Source: Ophiobolus disseminans
Taxonomy: Eukaryota > Ascomycota > Dothideomycetes > Pleosporales > Phaeosphaeriaceae
Length of the DNA: 64,000 nucleotides
Direction of reading: 5' to 3'
NCBI GenBank assembly: GCA_010093685.1
Contig: MU006216.1
Location: 2,164,487 to 2,228,486 of the forward strand
Both the position numbers and the translations under genes were made by a program. Shown in pieces: positions 22,883 through 34,449 of the stretch (positions are counted from its first letter, which is position 1; each line of letters opens with the position of its first letter). The notes under the pieces were generated by a model. That model was not told where the DNA came from and did not search any database. It saw only the letters and a list, made by a program, of their open reading frames with translations.

Positions 22883-25402
22883 GGCATCTAACGTATAAGC
22901 ATGTTCAATATCAGACACAGTCAGCTTTTCCTCGGCCCACGTTAGGCGCACTCTGTTGATTGAAGTTCTTTTAGACAAGGTGGAGGCACGATTCAGCGGG
23001 GAAACTATCAGCTTCGCTCCCATCGATATGGACTAGTAGGACCAGGACTACAAAGGAGCTTGTATTTGGTGATGCACCAGTGTGAGTGCACTGACTGATG
23101 AAGCGAGTGCGTGCTACTACTCAATAGGTCTTAGAAGGTTTAACATCCCAGCATACAAAGACCTGTCTATCGTTGTATCCTTATCCTCTTTCTTTAGAAG
23201 CTTTATAGTATTGTGAGGATAGACAGGCTCCCTGTTTCAACCAAAAAGAGCAGGCCACGAAGCATCACCAAACACCAGCTCCATGAACCATATAGCGCTT
23301 GAACGAGAGATTGGCAAGAGTCGCTGGAATCCCGGCGCGAGATCATCCCTCGTGGTTCAGTTTGGTGATCGCCACCAAAGCTCGCGGATGCCGGCAAGCA
23401 CAAGTGATTGCGCTTGTGGTTCCAGAGCCATGGCCCTGCAAGGCACCGGAGTGTTCCACGGTAGCGTCTGGAGATTTATGGAGCTCCAGTCTAGCGGCGG
23501 ACGAGCTTCCGTGGTGTCTGTATGAACTCAGCACGAGCGCGAACACGTGCGGGTCTGCCCCTTGACTCGTTCATCTCCCGTGGACGATGGCACCAGTGCT
23601 AGCGGCGAGCTTGCATAGCGGTTCACAGCATGCGTGGCGCCAACCAGTCCATCAAATTTCCTTGTTGGATGCGGCAGCCTGGTAGCCAATGATAGCGTTC
23701 CTCGAGAGACGACCTCGGGACCGATCGAGGGCTCGACGTTGAACGAAACTTTATCTGAAACTCTAAGCGCCGTTGGAGTCTTTTTGGTGGCAAGAGCCTT
23801 GGAATCGTGAGCCTGCTTCTCATTTACGTTTTGCGTGTGAAATCACGCCTTCAGAGGGTCACCATCAGGGAGGGAGACGTTCCATGATCTGCGCTCGCTA
23901 ATTCGGCAACCGGCAGCGTGCCCCCAAAAGCAAATCCATGCGGAGGGGCGTGCCTGTTCAGCCCGGCAAGCTTTCACGACTACCAGGCGTCTGTCATCCG
24001 GCATGAGAGAACGTTTTTCCAGTGAGAATTCTGAAGGCAAGTCGGCGACGACATAGTGTTTGCTTGGCATCAAAAGCATGCTCCTTATCTTGCAGCTCGC
24101 GAGCGACGGGCTGGACATGGCAATCCGCTTGGTGCATTTTTCGTGCGACCTTGTGCTAGGTGATGAAATGTCGTGGCGCATTCTAGCCACTCATGGTGAC
24201 CTTACCTCACCACAGGCAAGAAGAGGCGACCACCTGCCGTCTCAACCAAAATAAGAGAGGAAGCTCATGGAAGATCTGCCTAAACAGATCGTGGCTGCAG
24301 AATCACCCCTGCGAATCGTTATCGCACACATACCAATACCACGGACCAGCTCATGAACGCATGATTGGCATTGTCACGATTGTCTTGGATACTCGTCGGC
24401 GCGTTATTCTCCACTTCTCCATAACCAACAGGAGGACTCGGAGAGCAAAGTAGCTTGGCAACGTAAGCGTCCATATCCTGGTGGCGCTCAATCTCTTCCG
24501 CCTGTGTCTAGTGCACGGAACATTCAGCCGCGAATTGGATCGCGAGGCTAGAGTTCTAGCCTGCTGGTGACATCGAAGCTACTGTCAAGGTGTTTTGACT
24601 AATTGCACCATCTTAGCCCTGTGAGATCGAGCAGCGGAAAGCAGAGACTGCTGACGACACAACCATAAGTCGGTGTCGGTGCACAACAGGCAATCTGCAA
24701 TTATCACAAGTGCCAGGGTCGCACCAATGGCCATATCTTTCAAGACGGCGACTTGCGTAAGCCTTGTTGCTTGATCCGAGCCCTGTCTGTGCTGAACAAT
24801 TATCGACGGCGTGGAGGTTGGATCGAGTCTTCTCCAGCTTGGTGGCGTTCTAAGTTAGACCTGTATCTAGCTGTAACACCGGGCTTACGCGAGCAGTTAA
24901 CCATGTGGGATGGAGCGCTGTCGAGGCCACGCCAACTAAAGGTACAAGGGTAGAGGTAAGAAGCTGTCCTGCCGGGTCGGTGCAGGTACAAAGCTACAGG
25001 TCCCTGTATAGCCAGTTCTCGTACATGTTTAGGGGCCCACTGACACCTCCACACGTGGACGAAGGACCTTCGAAAAAGCACCGTTGTGTACGACGTTGAT
25101 TCCGGCTTTTGCTCCGGTTCCACAAGAGCAGGATCAAGTCACCCTTCTCGATCGTGATAACGCCGCTAGCCTTCCTCTCCGCGAAATGCAAACCACTTGA
25201 CTGGAATCCTGTCGTAAACTTTGGTCGATCATCACGAACCTCGCCCCTACCCGAAACTTGGGACAGCGTCGTCATCGCGCAAACGCAGCTCTCACCTGTG
25301 GTATCGCTAATCGGCGGAGCTTCGATATTTGCGGCGAGCACGCGGCACTGCTTTCACTACAATCGCATCATCGCGACTCTTCGACTAACATCGAGAGGCA
25401 CC
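22883..25402. other. 2.5-kb gene-free region
   Basis: No frame here exceeds about 115 codons and none has recognisable protein features. The last part is presumably the promoter and 5' leader of the MHYT gene. I see no tRNA, tandem repeat or transposon terminal repeat, although an old, strongly decayed element could not be excluded by eye. Confidence 0.5.
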
Positions 25403-28044
25403 ATGAGTGCGGAACTCTTGGAGGACAAGTATCCCATCGGGTCCCAACCTAGGATACATTTTGTCCCATACATCATATTCTGTTCCTACCTTGTCTCTCT
25501 TATCGGGGCTTTCACTACTGTAGAGCTTCTACACCGAAGGCTTTCCGGATCTGGTTGGCGATCATGGTGAGTCTGATAGCCTGGTCGCCTGCTTCGCAAT
25601 TGCTCACAGCAACAGGGTTCAGATAGGCGGATGTTCCGTCTCGTTTGGCCTGGTAGCCATCTGGTGCATGCACTTTGTTGGAAACCGAGCCATCATATTA
25701 GGCGACGGCGAGCAAGAGATCCAACTATACTACAGCTCTACCTACACAGCCGTGTCCGCCGTACTTCCCGTTGTCGTCATCTTCCTGGGGCTACTGGTGG
25801 CCGACAGATTCTACAAAGGTAGCAAACGCGCCATTACTCGGTACTCTGCATTGGTAGTCTGCGGAGTCTGCGCCGGGGCAGCGGTGACGGAGATGCATTA
25901 CCTGGGCAACTATGGCACAACAAACTACAGATTACAACTGAGCTGGCCCCACGTCTACGGCGCTGCGAGTATTGCGGTGGGGGCTTGTCTGATATCATTT
26001 GGCCTCTTTTTCCACTGGAGTGGTCACTGGGTCAACTTCATCTGGAGACGAGTGATCGTGGCCTGCTTTCTTGCACTGGCAGTCTCGGGCATGCATTGGA
26101 CCGCAGCTGCGGGCACCTGGTATGAGATTCGAGGGTATCATGAAGGATCTGGACAGGAGCGAAACGTTAATTTGATCATCGCGCTTTGTCTCGTAAGTCG
26201 CATTGCCCAAGTTTGCGACACAATGCTAACCTGAGCGGTAGTGTCTTTTCGCTTGCGCCGTATGCTTCCTCCTAGGTTTTCTAAAACAGCGTCAGCAAAG
26301 GATGCTCAAAGACCGCGCACAGCAGGTCGTACTCGCTGTTGCCACCTTCGATCCTGAGGGCAGACTGCTCGTAAGCCAAAGCGGTTTGATGCCCTGCCAG
26401 ACCATTACTCGCCAATTTCACCAGAGAGTAAGTGGACGCAGTCATGTTATGCGCAACTGACATAGCTAACTACGGCAGACTTTCGACGAAGAGTTCAACA
26501 CTACCCATCCCGTATTCCACTGGCTCTTCCGAGTCACTCGAAATTGGTCCGGCATCATCGAACTTATCCCGTCAATGCGCGAACACCTCCAATCGACAGG
26601 CTACATTCAAACGACAAGCTCCCCGACCCACGCCATGAACAGCCGATCGTCAATGGACGGCGACAACGATTCTAGCTACTCTGCGACCTTCCGCGAGTTG
26701 TTTTGCGTTACGGCCCAAGAAATCGCACGGTCTCTTGATACGAGTCTCCAGAATCTGGGGTGCCTGTATGAGGATGTGCTCACGACGGGTACACTTCTGA
26801 ATCGGATAATATACTACACCAGCCATGGCAACAGGGCGATTATGGCAACAGATGTCGCAACGGCAGGGAAAGATGTTGAGGCTGGTATCGTCAGCCCAAT
26901 CTTGTTCGGCAAGGGACAATTGCTTGTGCTCACCCGGAAAGTTGACACAACCGAGGGCAACCGTCTACAGAACCTAGGATATCGATTCGCAAATATGGAC
27001 CAAGTCGGCGACCAACTTGCTCGCAGTCTGCAAGTTCCTCGCGATGACCTTGAGAACTTAGTCCTGCGCCTACACTCCTTCAGTCAACGAGACGCGGCTG
27101 TGCCTGCCAAGGGAGCATTCCTGGCATCTTTCTTAATTCAGCCATCGCCTTCTGTGCAGGGTCTGGAGGTTGTGGTTCCCAGGGCTATTCCCGATCGTTT
27201 GCCGATGGTGAAGCTGAGTAGCGAGGAGCTTGGTGCTCGCCAGCTACAATTACTGGGCACATTCAATGGTCTCTCCTTGGACGAGTGTTTGACAAGAATT
27301 AGCCAACGCTCTAGCACAGGGTCAGAGGACAACAATTTCCTCGAACTGTTCCAAACGAAGATTACCGAGCTCCTCCACGACTGCCCTGAACCGGCCCTTC
27401 ACAGAGCCGCCTTCTCCGCAAGACAGCTTGATATCGCGCATGGCATGACTGGCCAGAAGGAGATGAGCCCAGCAACCGTTTTCGCTTTCTGTGGCATCAA
27501 GGAGATCTACAGCCAGTCGCTTCAGAGCTTGAGACTGCGCACCATCCCGTTGTCCTTCTTCCAGACTTATCTTAGATCATACCCAGGCTGTCCCGACCAT
27601 GCCATCTTAGCGCAGAAGAACCACAAGGAGTTCAGCAGCCTCATGCGCGTCCCATCCGTCACCAGAGCGCCTAAGGCTGGACGAAGCAGCAAGTGGCCAT
27701 CCCGACTCCGCGGAAAAACGAGGCCATCACAGGCCGAGGCGCCATGGCAGCCAGACTCCTCTTCCGAGAAGGGACTCGTAAACGTTGCGCAATCGCCCAG
27801 CGAGAACGTCAGTCATCCCTGGGGAAGCATCATGGTCACGTCAACGCAAAACATGACAATCAACGAGAGCAACAAGGAGGACGGCAGCTTGGAAATGCGA
27901 GACCTGGGCGTGACAGCCGAGATTGGCATGGCAGAGACGGAGCGACCAACTCTGGCGGATAGGCTGATGTCGATTACGACGGGTTTCCGCGATCCCTATG
28001 CGGCGAGGGCTCTGCCAAAAGACCTTTACTACGGGCGGAAGTAA
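25403..28044 (+). CDS. MHYT-domain integral membrane protein
   Basis: Four exons (25403-25566, 25616-26192, 26242-26427, 26479-28044), all GT-AG with in-phase joins; 830 residues. The N-terminal ~270 residues hold about seven hydrophobic segments with three MHYT-type motifs at segment ends: CMHFVG (Met73-His74), EMHYLG (Met148-His149) and GMHWTA (Met214-His215). In bacteria this repeat domain is proposed to bind copper and sense O2, CO or NO. The remaining ~560 residues are cytoplasmic and fungal-specific, with TFDEEFNTTHPVFHWLFR near the start and a Ser/Pro-rich end. A PAS-like segment (VVLAVATFDPEGRLLVSQSG) follows the membrane part. No kinase or cyclase domain is attached. A sensory role is inferred from the family; output is unknown. 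Confidence 0.85.
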
Positions 28045-28558
28045 GCACCTGCGTCTCGGTTCATTCTTACACATGCATTGGTGGCGTTTTGTTTTCCCTC
28101 GGGATACCCATGATCTGTTAGGTACTTACGCAGTTACGTTTGGACTGGACGGATGGCTGGGCGGATATTTGATATTCAGGCGCTGCTGGGGTGGCGGTAG
28201 CCTCTGTGCATAACAACTGTACATGTGCACTGTTTGGTATTTAATGTATATACAAAAGTTGACGGTAGACCAATAGAGTCGATTCCAATGACTGAACCTT
28301 GAATGCATGGGCGGATGATGTGCATGAACTCCGATAACGCACCCTGGTCTTAGCTTGGCGAAATGACGCTTCCCAGACTTTCTTCTTCACGACCGTTATC
28401 ACTTTTCAGCGACAATTACAACGTAGCCCGGAATAACTCAGTTATTTCCCTGTACCCGGTCCTCTCCTTTTCCCAGCAATCGGTACAGCCTTTGCTCTCT
28501 AGATTTTCCTGGGTTGTGCATATCTACCCCTCCATCCCGCCCACGCGGCCCCTCCAAG
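28045..28558. other. Intergenic region
   Basis: About 510 nt between the MHYT gene and CIA1. It holds the CIA1 promoter, and a pyrimidine-rich stretch lies just before the start codon. No gene seen. Confidence 0.55.
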
Positions 28559-29881
28559 ATGCCGAATTCACGACTCTACACGCTCAAACCACTCACGACG
28601 CTCGCACCGCCATCAAGCTCGCGCACATGGCAGACGGCGCCACACCCAACCTTGCCCATCGTCGCAACAGCCTGTTCTGACCGCAGCGTGCGCGTCTACA
28701 GCCTCACATCCTTCATACTGCTGCACTCGATAACAGGCGGCCACAAGCGCAGCGTGCGCGCCGTATCATGGAAGCCAGGCACCAAGGGACAAAGTGTCCT
28801 CGCAACCGGCAGCTTCGACGCGAGCGCAGGCATCTGGCGTCGCGAAGAGCAGTCCTCGAATGAGGACGACTTCACTAATCGGCGCATTGGCGGCGCAGAA
28901 GACGAAGATGGCAGGGACGATGACGATGATTACCAATTCTCGTGTATTCTTGACGGCCACGAGTCGGAGATCAAATCTCTGTCCTGGTCGCCCACGGGCC
29001 AGTACCTAGCCACGTGCTCGAGAGATAAGAGTGTGTGGATATGGGAGGAGCTGGAGGACGACAACTTCGAAACGGTGGCGGTGCTGCAGGAGCATGACGG
29101 CGACGTCAAGTGTGTCGCGTGGCACCCTGAGGAAGATCTACTAGCAAGCGCGAGTTACGACGACAGCGTGAGGCTGTACAGGGAAGATGCGGATGACTGG
29201 GTGCAGGTGTGTTGTATAAGTGGGAAAGAGGGGCACGGCATGACGGTGTGGTGGGTTGAGTTTGAAGGCAGCGGCATGAGCAAGAAAGACTTCCGCGCGC
29301 AACAAGAAGGGTTGTCAGACGAGCGACTACAACACATCGAGAGACTGGAGCGATCAGGGCCAAGACTGGCAACATGCAGCGACGACCGCACTGTGCGAGT
29401 CTGGCGGAGAACACCGAGAGACCAACCGAATGCGAGCTCTAACACGGGCATACCGAGCATTATTCGATCCGCTGCGATAGACGAAGACTGGTACCAAGAA
29501 GCCGTACTCCCACAAGTCCACGAACGCGCCATTTACTCGGTCTCATGGAGTCAGACCACGGGCATGATTGCCAGCGCTGGCAGCGACGGGAAGATTATAG
29601 TGTATAAGGAGCGGTGGAAGCAGGAGTCCAATGGTGTGGATGCGCAGAATGGAGAGCATATGGATGTCGATGGAGCACACCGCGCGGAACCTCAGCCGTT
29701 GACGGAGTGGGTGGTTGTTGCGGAGTTGTTTTCAGCACATGATGTGTTCGAGATCAATCACGTTACCTGGGCGAAGAGGGCGGATAAGGGCAAGAGGTGG
29801 GATGGCGAGGAGGTCATTTTGAGTACGGGCGATGATGGTGAGGTCAAGGTTTGGGAGGTATTTGAGCCGCCTTCCCCCTGA
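28559..29881 (+). CDS. CIA1: Cytosolic iron-sulfur assembly protein 1 (CIA1/CIAO1), WD40
   Basis: Seven-bladed WD40 protein of the cytosolic Fe-S targeting complex, which delivers clusters to nuclear and cytosolic apoproteins. Single exon, 440 residues, starting MPNSRLYTLKPL. Repeats visible in order: ATACSDRSVRVYSL, LATGSFDASAGIWRR, LATCSRDKSVWIWEE, LASASYDDSVRLYRE, LATCSDDRTVRVWRR, IASAGSDGKIIVYKE and LSTGDDGEVKVWEV. The phrase GHESEIKSLSWSPTGQYLAT is typical of Cia1. An acidic insert (EDEDGRDDDDDYQF) after blade 2 and another near residue 370 make it longer than the yeast protein (about 330), as in other filamentous fungi. The ATG at 28559 begins right before the first blade; an upstream non-ATG frame extension is not needed. 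Confidence 0.92.
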   Translation: MPNSRLYTLKPLTTLAPPSSSRTWQTAPHPTLPIVATACSDRSVRVYSLTSFILLHSITGGHKRSVRAVSWKPGTKGQSVLATGSFDASAGIWRREEQSSNEDDFTNRRIGGAEDEDGRDDDDDYQFSCILDGHESEIKSLSWSPTGQYLATCSRDKSVWIWEELEDDNFETVAVLQEHDGDVKCVAWHPEEDLLASASYDDSVRLYREDADDWVQVCCISGKEGHGMTVWWVEFEGSGMSKKDFRAQQEGLSDERLQHIERLERSGPRLATCSDDRTVRVWRRTPRDQPNASSNTGIPSIIRSAAIDEDWYQEAVLPQVHERAIYSVSWSQTTGMIASAGSDGKIIVYKERWKQESNGVDAQNGEHMDVDGAHRAEPQPLTEWVVVAELFSAHDVFEINHVTWAKRADKGKRWDGEEVILSTGDDGEVKVWEVFEPPSP

Positions 29882-30184
29882 TAACCCGGCCGAGATATTC
29901 TCTCGTCCACGAGTTCGAATAGCTTACGAAGATATACTTGCTACGTACGTTTACACGAGGCCTTCACTTACCCAGCCACTCTCTTACTCTTACTCGTGGC
30001 GCCTCTGTATCCTGTTTTACTCACCAACTTGCTAGCTTAGCTTCAGCCTTCGATCTGGATCGCTACTTATAGTCGAGCCTGTACTACAGGCTCCTTCTTG
30101 ACTTCTTACCTCCAACCAGTACACCGAAACGGGTTACCACAAGCCAAGGTGTCATCTCGCAACCTTGGTTCCATCGATACAAAT

Positions 30185-31108
30185 ATGGCGAACTCAACAG
30201 CGACGGAAACGCCTTCGAAGCCACCAGCATTCGCGTACGTTCAACTCCAAGTCTCACACAGTAGTGACAAATACTAACCGGCACAGTACCACCACGGTAT
30301 AGAGCTTCGCGATCATTGAGATCGGTGCTCCGAACCCGAAGAAGCACTATGTTCACAAAGCTCTGCTCATGCATCATTCTGAGTACTTTCGCAAGGCGCT
30401 GCAAGGGCCCTGGAAAGTAGCGGAGCAGGGTGTCGTAGCTCTTAAGGATGTTGATGAAGGCACATGTAAGTTCTTGGTGTAGATACAGTAGAGTAGCTGT
30501 TACTTGAGTCAATGCGTAACAAGCATGAGGTGGTTTAACCGAGATATCTTGCTGGTCAACATCTTTGTGCACTGGCTCTACACATAGCGTTTGCCTTCTG
30601 CCGCGAACGAAAACATCCCAGCCTGGGAGTCTGTCATAGATCAAGCGTCAAAGAATCAGAGTTGGCTCGGTAATCTTCTCACCAAGATCAAGGCATACAG
30701 CTTTGGCAACAGGTTTTTGACGCCTAAATTCCAACGAGCCATAGGCAGAGCAATAGTCGACGACATGGATGACGAAGTGCTCGGTATCGAAGAATTTGAG
30801 GTCCTGGTCAAATGTGCTTGGGATATCGTTCCTCTGGAAAGCCCTGTTCTGCAGTTCTTCATTGACATGTTCTACGAGGTCTCGCTCACGAACGGAGATT
30901 ATACGTGCGACGCTGTCGCTTTCAGACGCTTTCCTAATAGCTTCATTCAGCGCGTACTGTGTAGGTACATACAGGCTGTCCGAGCATCGCCGAGCAAGAA
31001 GTCCAAGGGGCGCTGTTATTATGAGCATATTTCGGACGAGAAGAAGGCTGCATGTCCTCCGAGCATATGAGGTACGATGAGGGGGCTGGTTTCGGAAAAT
31101 TCGAATGA
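30185..31108 (+). pseudogene. BTB/POZ-domain gene copy 1 (disabled)
   Basis: First of four tandem paralogues. Exon 1 is 30185-30234 (50 nt), exon 2 30287-30465 and exon 3 would start at 30556. The BTB core is clear: HYVHKALLMHHSEYFRKAL, then FVHWLYT. Lesions seen directly: TAG at 30300-30302 early in exon 2; the exon 3 acceptor reads GG instead of AG just before TCAACATC; TAG at 30585-30587; and a one-base loss near 31061-31066 that truncates the C-terminal Cys/His motif after CYYEHISDEKKAACPP. A shifted frame then restores the family's end (HMRYD...FE) with a stop at 31106. Four independent defects make it a pseudogene. Confidence 0.8.
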
Positions 31109-31577
31109 GCGAGAAATGCGATAGCCACAAGTACATCGACCGGAAGTCCACGATCTATGGCAACTCGGGGTAGGATGGTCTGGAACGGTAGAGCTTCATT
31201 CGCTAGCTACGAGGCTACACACTACCAGTACAGGACTATTCAGTGAAGAGTAAATCAAGATCCTTCTCTTTGATTCCCTCTTACTGAGTACATTTTAAAT
31301 AGATCCATATAGGCGTGATCTAGTTCTTCTTCAAGACCGTCCAGTCAGGCGGCCGGCACCCGTCTATCAGTGCCAATTTAACTTTACCTTGACAGGAGGC
31401 GGTCGTTTTACAATTACCCTTACCTACTCATAGGCGAGCGCCTTTTGAACTTTGTGACCCCACTTATTTAAGCAACAACCCATCGACCTTCGACAATAAA
31501 CTTTCCAACTTCGACAACAACCTTTCGAACTTTGACAGCAACCTTTCGAACGTCAACAAAACCCTGTGACTTCAATC
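31109..31577. other. Spacer between BTB copies 1 and 2
   Basis: About 470 nt without a coding frame. Its last 100 nt contain the 21-nt tandem repeat listed separately, directly before the copy 2 start codon. Confidence 0.55.
31488..31550 (+). repeat. 21-nt tandem repeat, three units, upstream of BTB copy 2
   Basis: Three consecutive 21-nt units beginning CTTCGACAATAAACTTTCC, CTTCGACAACAACCTTTCG and CTTTGACAGCAACCTTTCG, followed by a partial fourth. They sit 28 nt before the copy 2 ATG, so in the 5' leader or core promoter. Confidence 0.7.
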
Positions 31578-32441
31578 ATGGCAAACTCCGAATCGGAAGA
31601 CGCTCTAGAAGAGCGCCCAATACTTGGGTAAGGATTTGGCATCGTAAAAATGCCAGTAACTAACTTTGAGACAGGTCGGTCTTTGGTGAGAGCGTTGTGA
31701 CTGTCGAGATTGGTGCCAAACGCAGGAAAATACTACGTTCACAAGGCGCTGCTTATGCATTACTCGGGCTACTTCAAGAAGGCACTGCAAGGCCCTTGGA
31801 AGGAGGCACGCAAAGGTGTCGTCACGTTCGAAGATGTTGAGCCAGCTGTCTGTGAGTAACATCTAATCGTACGAAGGAAACCTAATCTAGCTAACCCCAT
31901 TATAGTCAACATCTTCGTCCATTGGCTCTACATCCAGAAAGTCCCAGAGAGCCGGGACTTTGAGATTTGGGATCGAATCATGGAAACAGAAGAAGAAATA
32001 AATGAAGATATAAAGACCAAAGTGCAAGCGTACTCCTTTGCCGATCGCTTCATGGCTCCCGAATTCTGAAGAACGATGAACCTAGCATTTGTGCATGACA
32101 TGGACATTGAGCTGGATTCCATGGTTCAGAACTCCGTCTCTAACTTGGTCACCTGGGCTTTCGAAAACATCCCATGCGATCGGCCCCTACTCCAGCTTCT
32201 CGCTGACAAGTTCTGCGAAATTTGGAACGTGTTGACTGACGACAAGTGCGACGCCGAGGCCCTGCATCGCCTTCCTCGGAAGTTCGTCAACCGTGGGCTG
32301 TATTCGTACAGCCAGTCCCGAACGGGGCCAAGTACGACTCAAGAGAAGAAGCGTTGCTACCTAGAACACACGAAGGAAGAGGATTGCCGCGAGCTGCATA
32401 TGGTATACGACAAAAAGAGGGACTGTGGCTTCTTCGAATGA
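31578..32441 (+). pseudogene. BTB/POZ-domain gene copy 2 (disabled)
   Basis: Exons 31578-31627 (50 nt), 31675-31851 and 31906-32441 with intact GT-AG sites. The BTB core is YYVHKALLMHYSGYFKKALQ and NIFVHWLYIQ. A frame change lies between GEIG-like VTVEIGA and YYVHKALL, around 31717-31728. TGA at 32067-32069 interrupts the region after FMAPEF. The C-terminus is preserved: RCYLEHTKEEDCRELHM and the usual aromatic-acidic end, GFFE. Two lesions suggest loss of function, although expression of a partial product is not excluded. Confidence 0.78.
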
Positions 32442-32815
32442 GTTGGATGGAACTACAACTCGATTGGCAGCGATACGCGTGGTGCTCACATCTTTGGCCA
32501 CTATGGAGACAGCCAAATTTGAGGGCTCGAAGGGGTGGAGGGCTACATGACGGACTTGTAATTTCTTTTGTGGGGTGCGCTATGTTTATGTACACTTTAT
32601 TTCACGAATACATCTTGGACTTTACACATCCTACACCGTTTACACACCGGACTTGTCCAAGAAAGAGTGTAGTAGGGCGCACCTGCTAATCTCTCACCTT
32701 CACTTCACTAGCACGTGGACGCTAGCGCGAATTTTCGTAGACACATCTTTTGACGCGACTTTTCTACCCGTCTACCTCTTCATACTACTCTGCACAACTG
32801 CTGCACACCATCACC
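32442..32815. other. Spacer between BTB copies 2 and 3
   Basis: About 370 nt, no gene. Presumably the 3' end of copy 2 and the promoter of copy 3. Confidence 0.55.
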
Positions 32816-33723
32816 ATGGCGGATACGAACGCAGCGCCTCGGGCGCCGGGTGCGCCTTCCTTCATGTAAGATCCTCGTCTTTGGCAACTACTCGAACAGT
32901 GTTGACAATTAAAAGCAAAGCCGCTCAGTCAGGCATGGTGATCGTGGAGATAGGGCCTGATCACATACAATACCATCTCCACAAATCACTCCTTATGCAT
33001 CATTCGCAATACTTCGACAAGGCGCTTCGTGGTCCTTGGAAGGAAGCGCAAGAAGGCATTGTCTCACTCGAAGATGTTGAGCCCACCACTTGTAAGTACC
33101 TCGCACAAGAAATTGGTATATCATTGGGCGCAGTTTATGATTGAGCTAACATTGATATTTTAGTCAACATCGTTGCAAACTGGCTCTATACTGGTGAGCT
33201 TTTCAAGTACGATGAACTTATGGAAAATTAGAGGCAATATTTCGATCACGACATTCCTAAGAGCAGCAAAGACACTATCCAACATTTATATATGCTTGGT
33301 CTCAAAGTATACGTGCTCGCTGATCGCTTCCTTGCGCTCCAACTCCGAGAAAAGGTTAGTCGTTTTCTCACAACTGTCGCCAACTTCCCCACTCTTGATG
33401 AGCCTAGGGGCTCGGAAATTAGTCGGTACGCCTTCAACAACATTCCCTCGGATCGACCAATCCTACAACACCTAGTCGACCACTTCTGCAGGAAGGACTT
33501 CGAGAACCGTGGCGAAGGGAAGGATGCCATCGACGCCCAGAACCAGCTACCTCGCGAGTTCCTCATGCGCGTTACGAGATCATTTGCGAAGCTTCGAGAC
33601 TTAACTGCGGCTAAGATGTCTAAGCGATGTTATCTTGAGCATGCATCGGAGGAGGAGAAGGATCAGTGCACGAAGGATCACATGCGGTTCGACGCGGCCA
33701 GAGACTGCGGATACTTTGATTGA
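32816..33723 (+). pseudogene. BTB/POZ-domain gene copy 3 (single nonsense codon)
   Basis: Exons 32816-32865 (50 nt), 32916-33091 and 33164-33723, all in phase, would encode 261 residues if uninterrupted. The BTB core is YHLHKSLLMHHSQYFDKAL, then FNIVANWLYTG. The only lesion I find is TAG at 33229-33231, after DELMEN. The rest is open to the natural end, including RCYLEHASEEEKDQCTKDHM and DCGYFD. No in-phase intron of acceptable size removes the TAG. It is either a recent pseudogene or a gene with a polymorphic or readthrough stop. Confidence 0.75.
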
Positions 33724-34449
33724 GTTAGGGTGAGTGGTGCAGAGAGAGAGACAATCTCTTCTACAGCAGATTCGGGCTAAAGCCACAGATGGGACGAGTT
33801 TCATCAGATCGGGAGGTTCCTTGGTCGCTTTAAGAAGCGACTGAATAGCATCTATGGCAGTGGTTCGTACATCGTCAAGCAACAGATCAATGTGATGAAC
33901 GAGTATTGCAGCTTCAGGCTCCGCTATCCCGATATTCTACGGCAGTAACTGCCCGATCTTAGCATAGAAGAAAAGTACGAGAAGTCCTGCTTCGTGTGGC
34001 TCAGTATCTAGTAGGAGTTGGAAGAGATCAAGAAGACCAACCAGTCTGGCAGAGCTAGTTGAGCAGCAATGATCAGATATGTGAACTATCAGATGTCACA
34101 GAAGAACGCGAACGATGACTATTACAATGTGGAGAATCTTATCGTTTATGGCGAAGAGGATTGTGGACAGTGACCTAGAATCCGCTTCGGGCTTCCTGGA
34201 TACCCCTGATTAAATCCATGCATAGTGAAGGTGGGTCGTTCCTCTTGACGCTTGTCAGGACATCGACCTGGAAATCCCATCTGGTGCGGTCTTTCTCCTG
34301 GACTTACCTTACCTCTACCTTTACCTGTAGAGTACTACAGCACCGCCTTACATACCGCTCTTGCCTACTACTCTTTACCTTTATGCTCTTCACATACTTC
34401 GAACCTCTTCAACGCCACTTTCAAGATCTCTATCTTCGACTTCGAAGCC
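33724..34449. other. Spacer between BTB copies 3 and 4
   Basis: About 730 nt without a convincing gene. The forward frame following copy 3 is broken by five stop codons between 33778 and 34062, close to what random sequence would give. Confidence 0.5.

Noticed and set aside
33183..33231. A GTGAGC...TTAG segment in BTB copy 3 that might be an intron removing the nonsense codon.
   Set aside because: It would be only 38 nt, lacks a branch motif and would break the reading frame.
33730..34173. A forward frame following BTB copy 3 in the same frame, with protein-like runs and five internal stops, each one C-to-T change from a Gln or Arg codon.
   Set aside because: Five stops in about 147 codons is near the random expectation (about 6-7), so there is no real evidence of a decayed gene.
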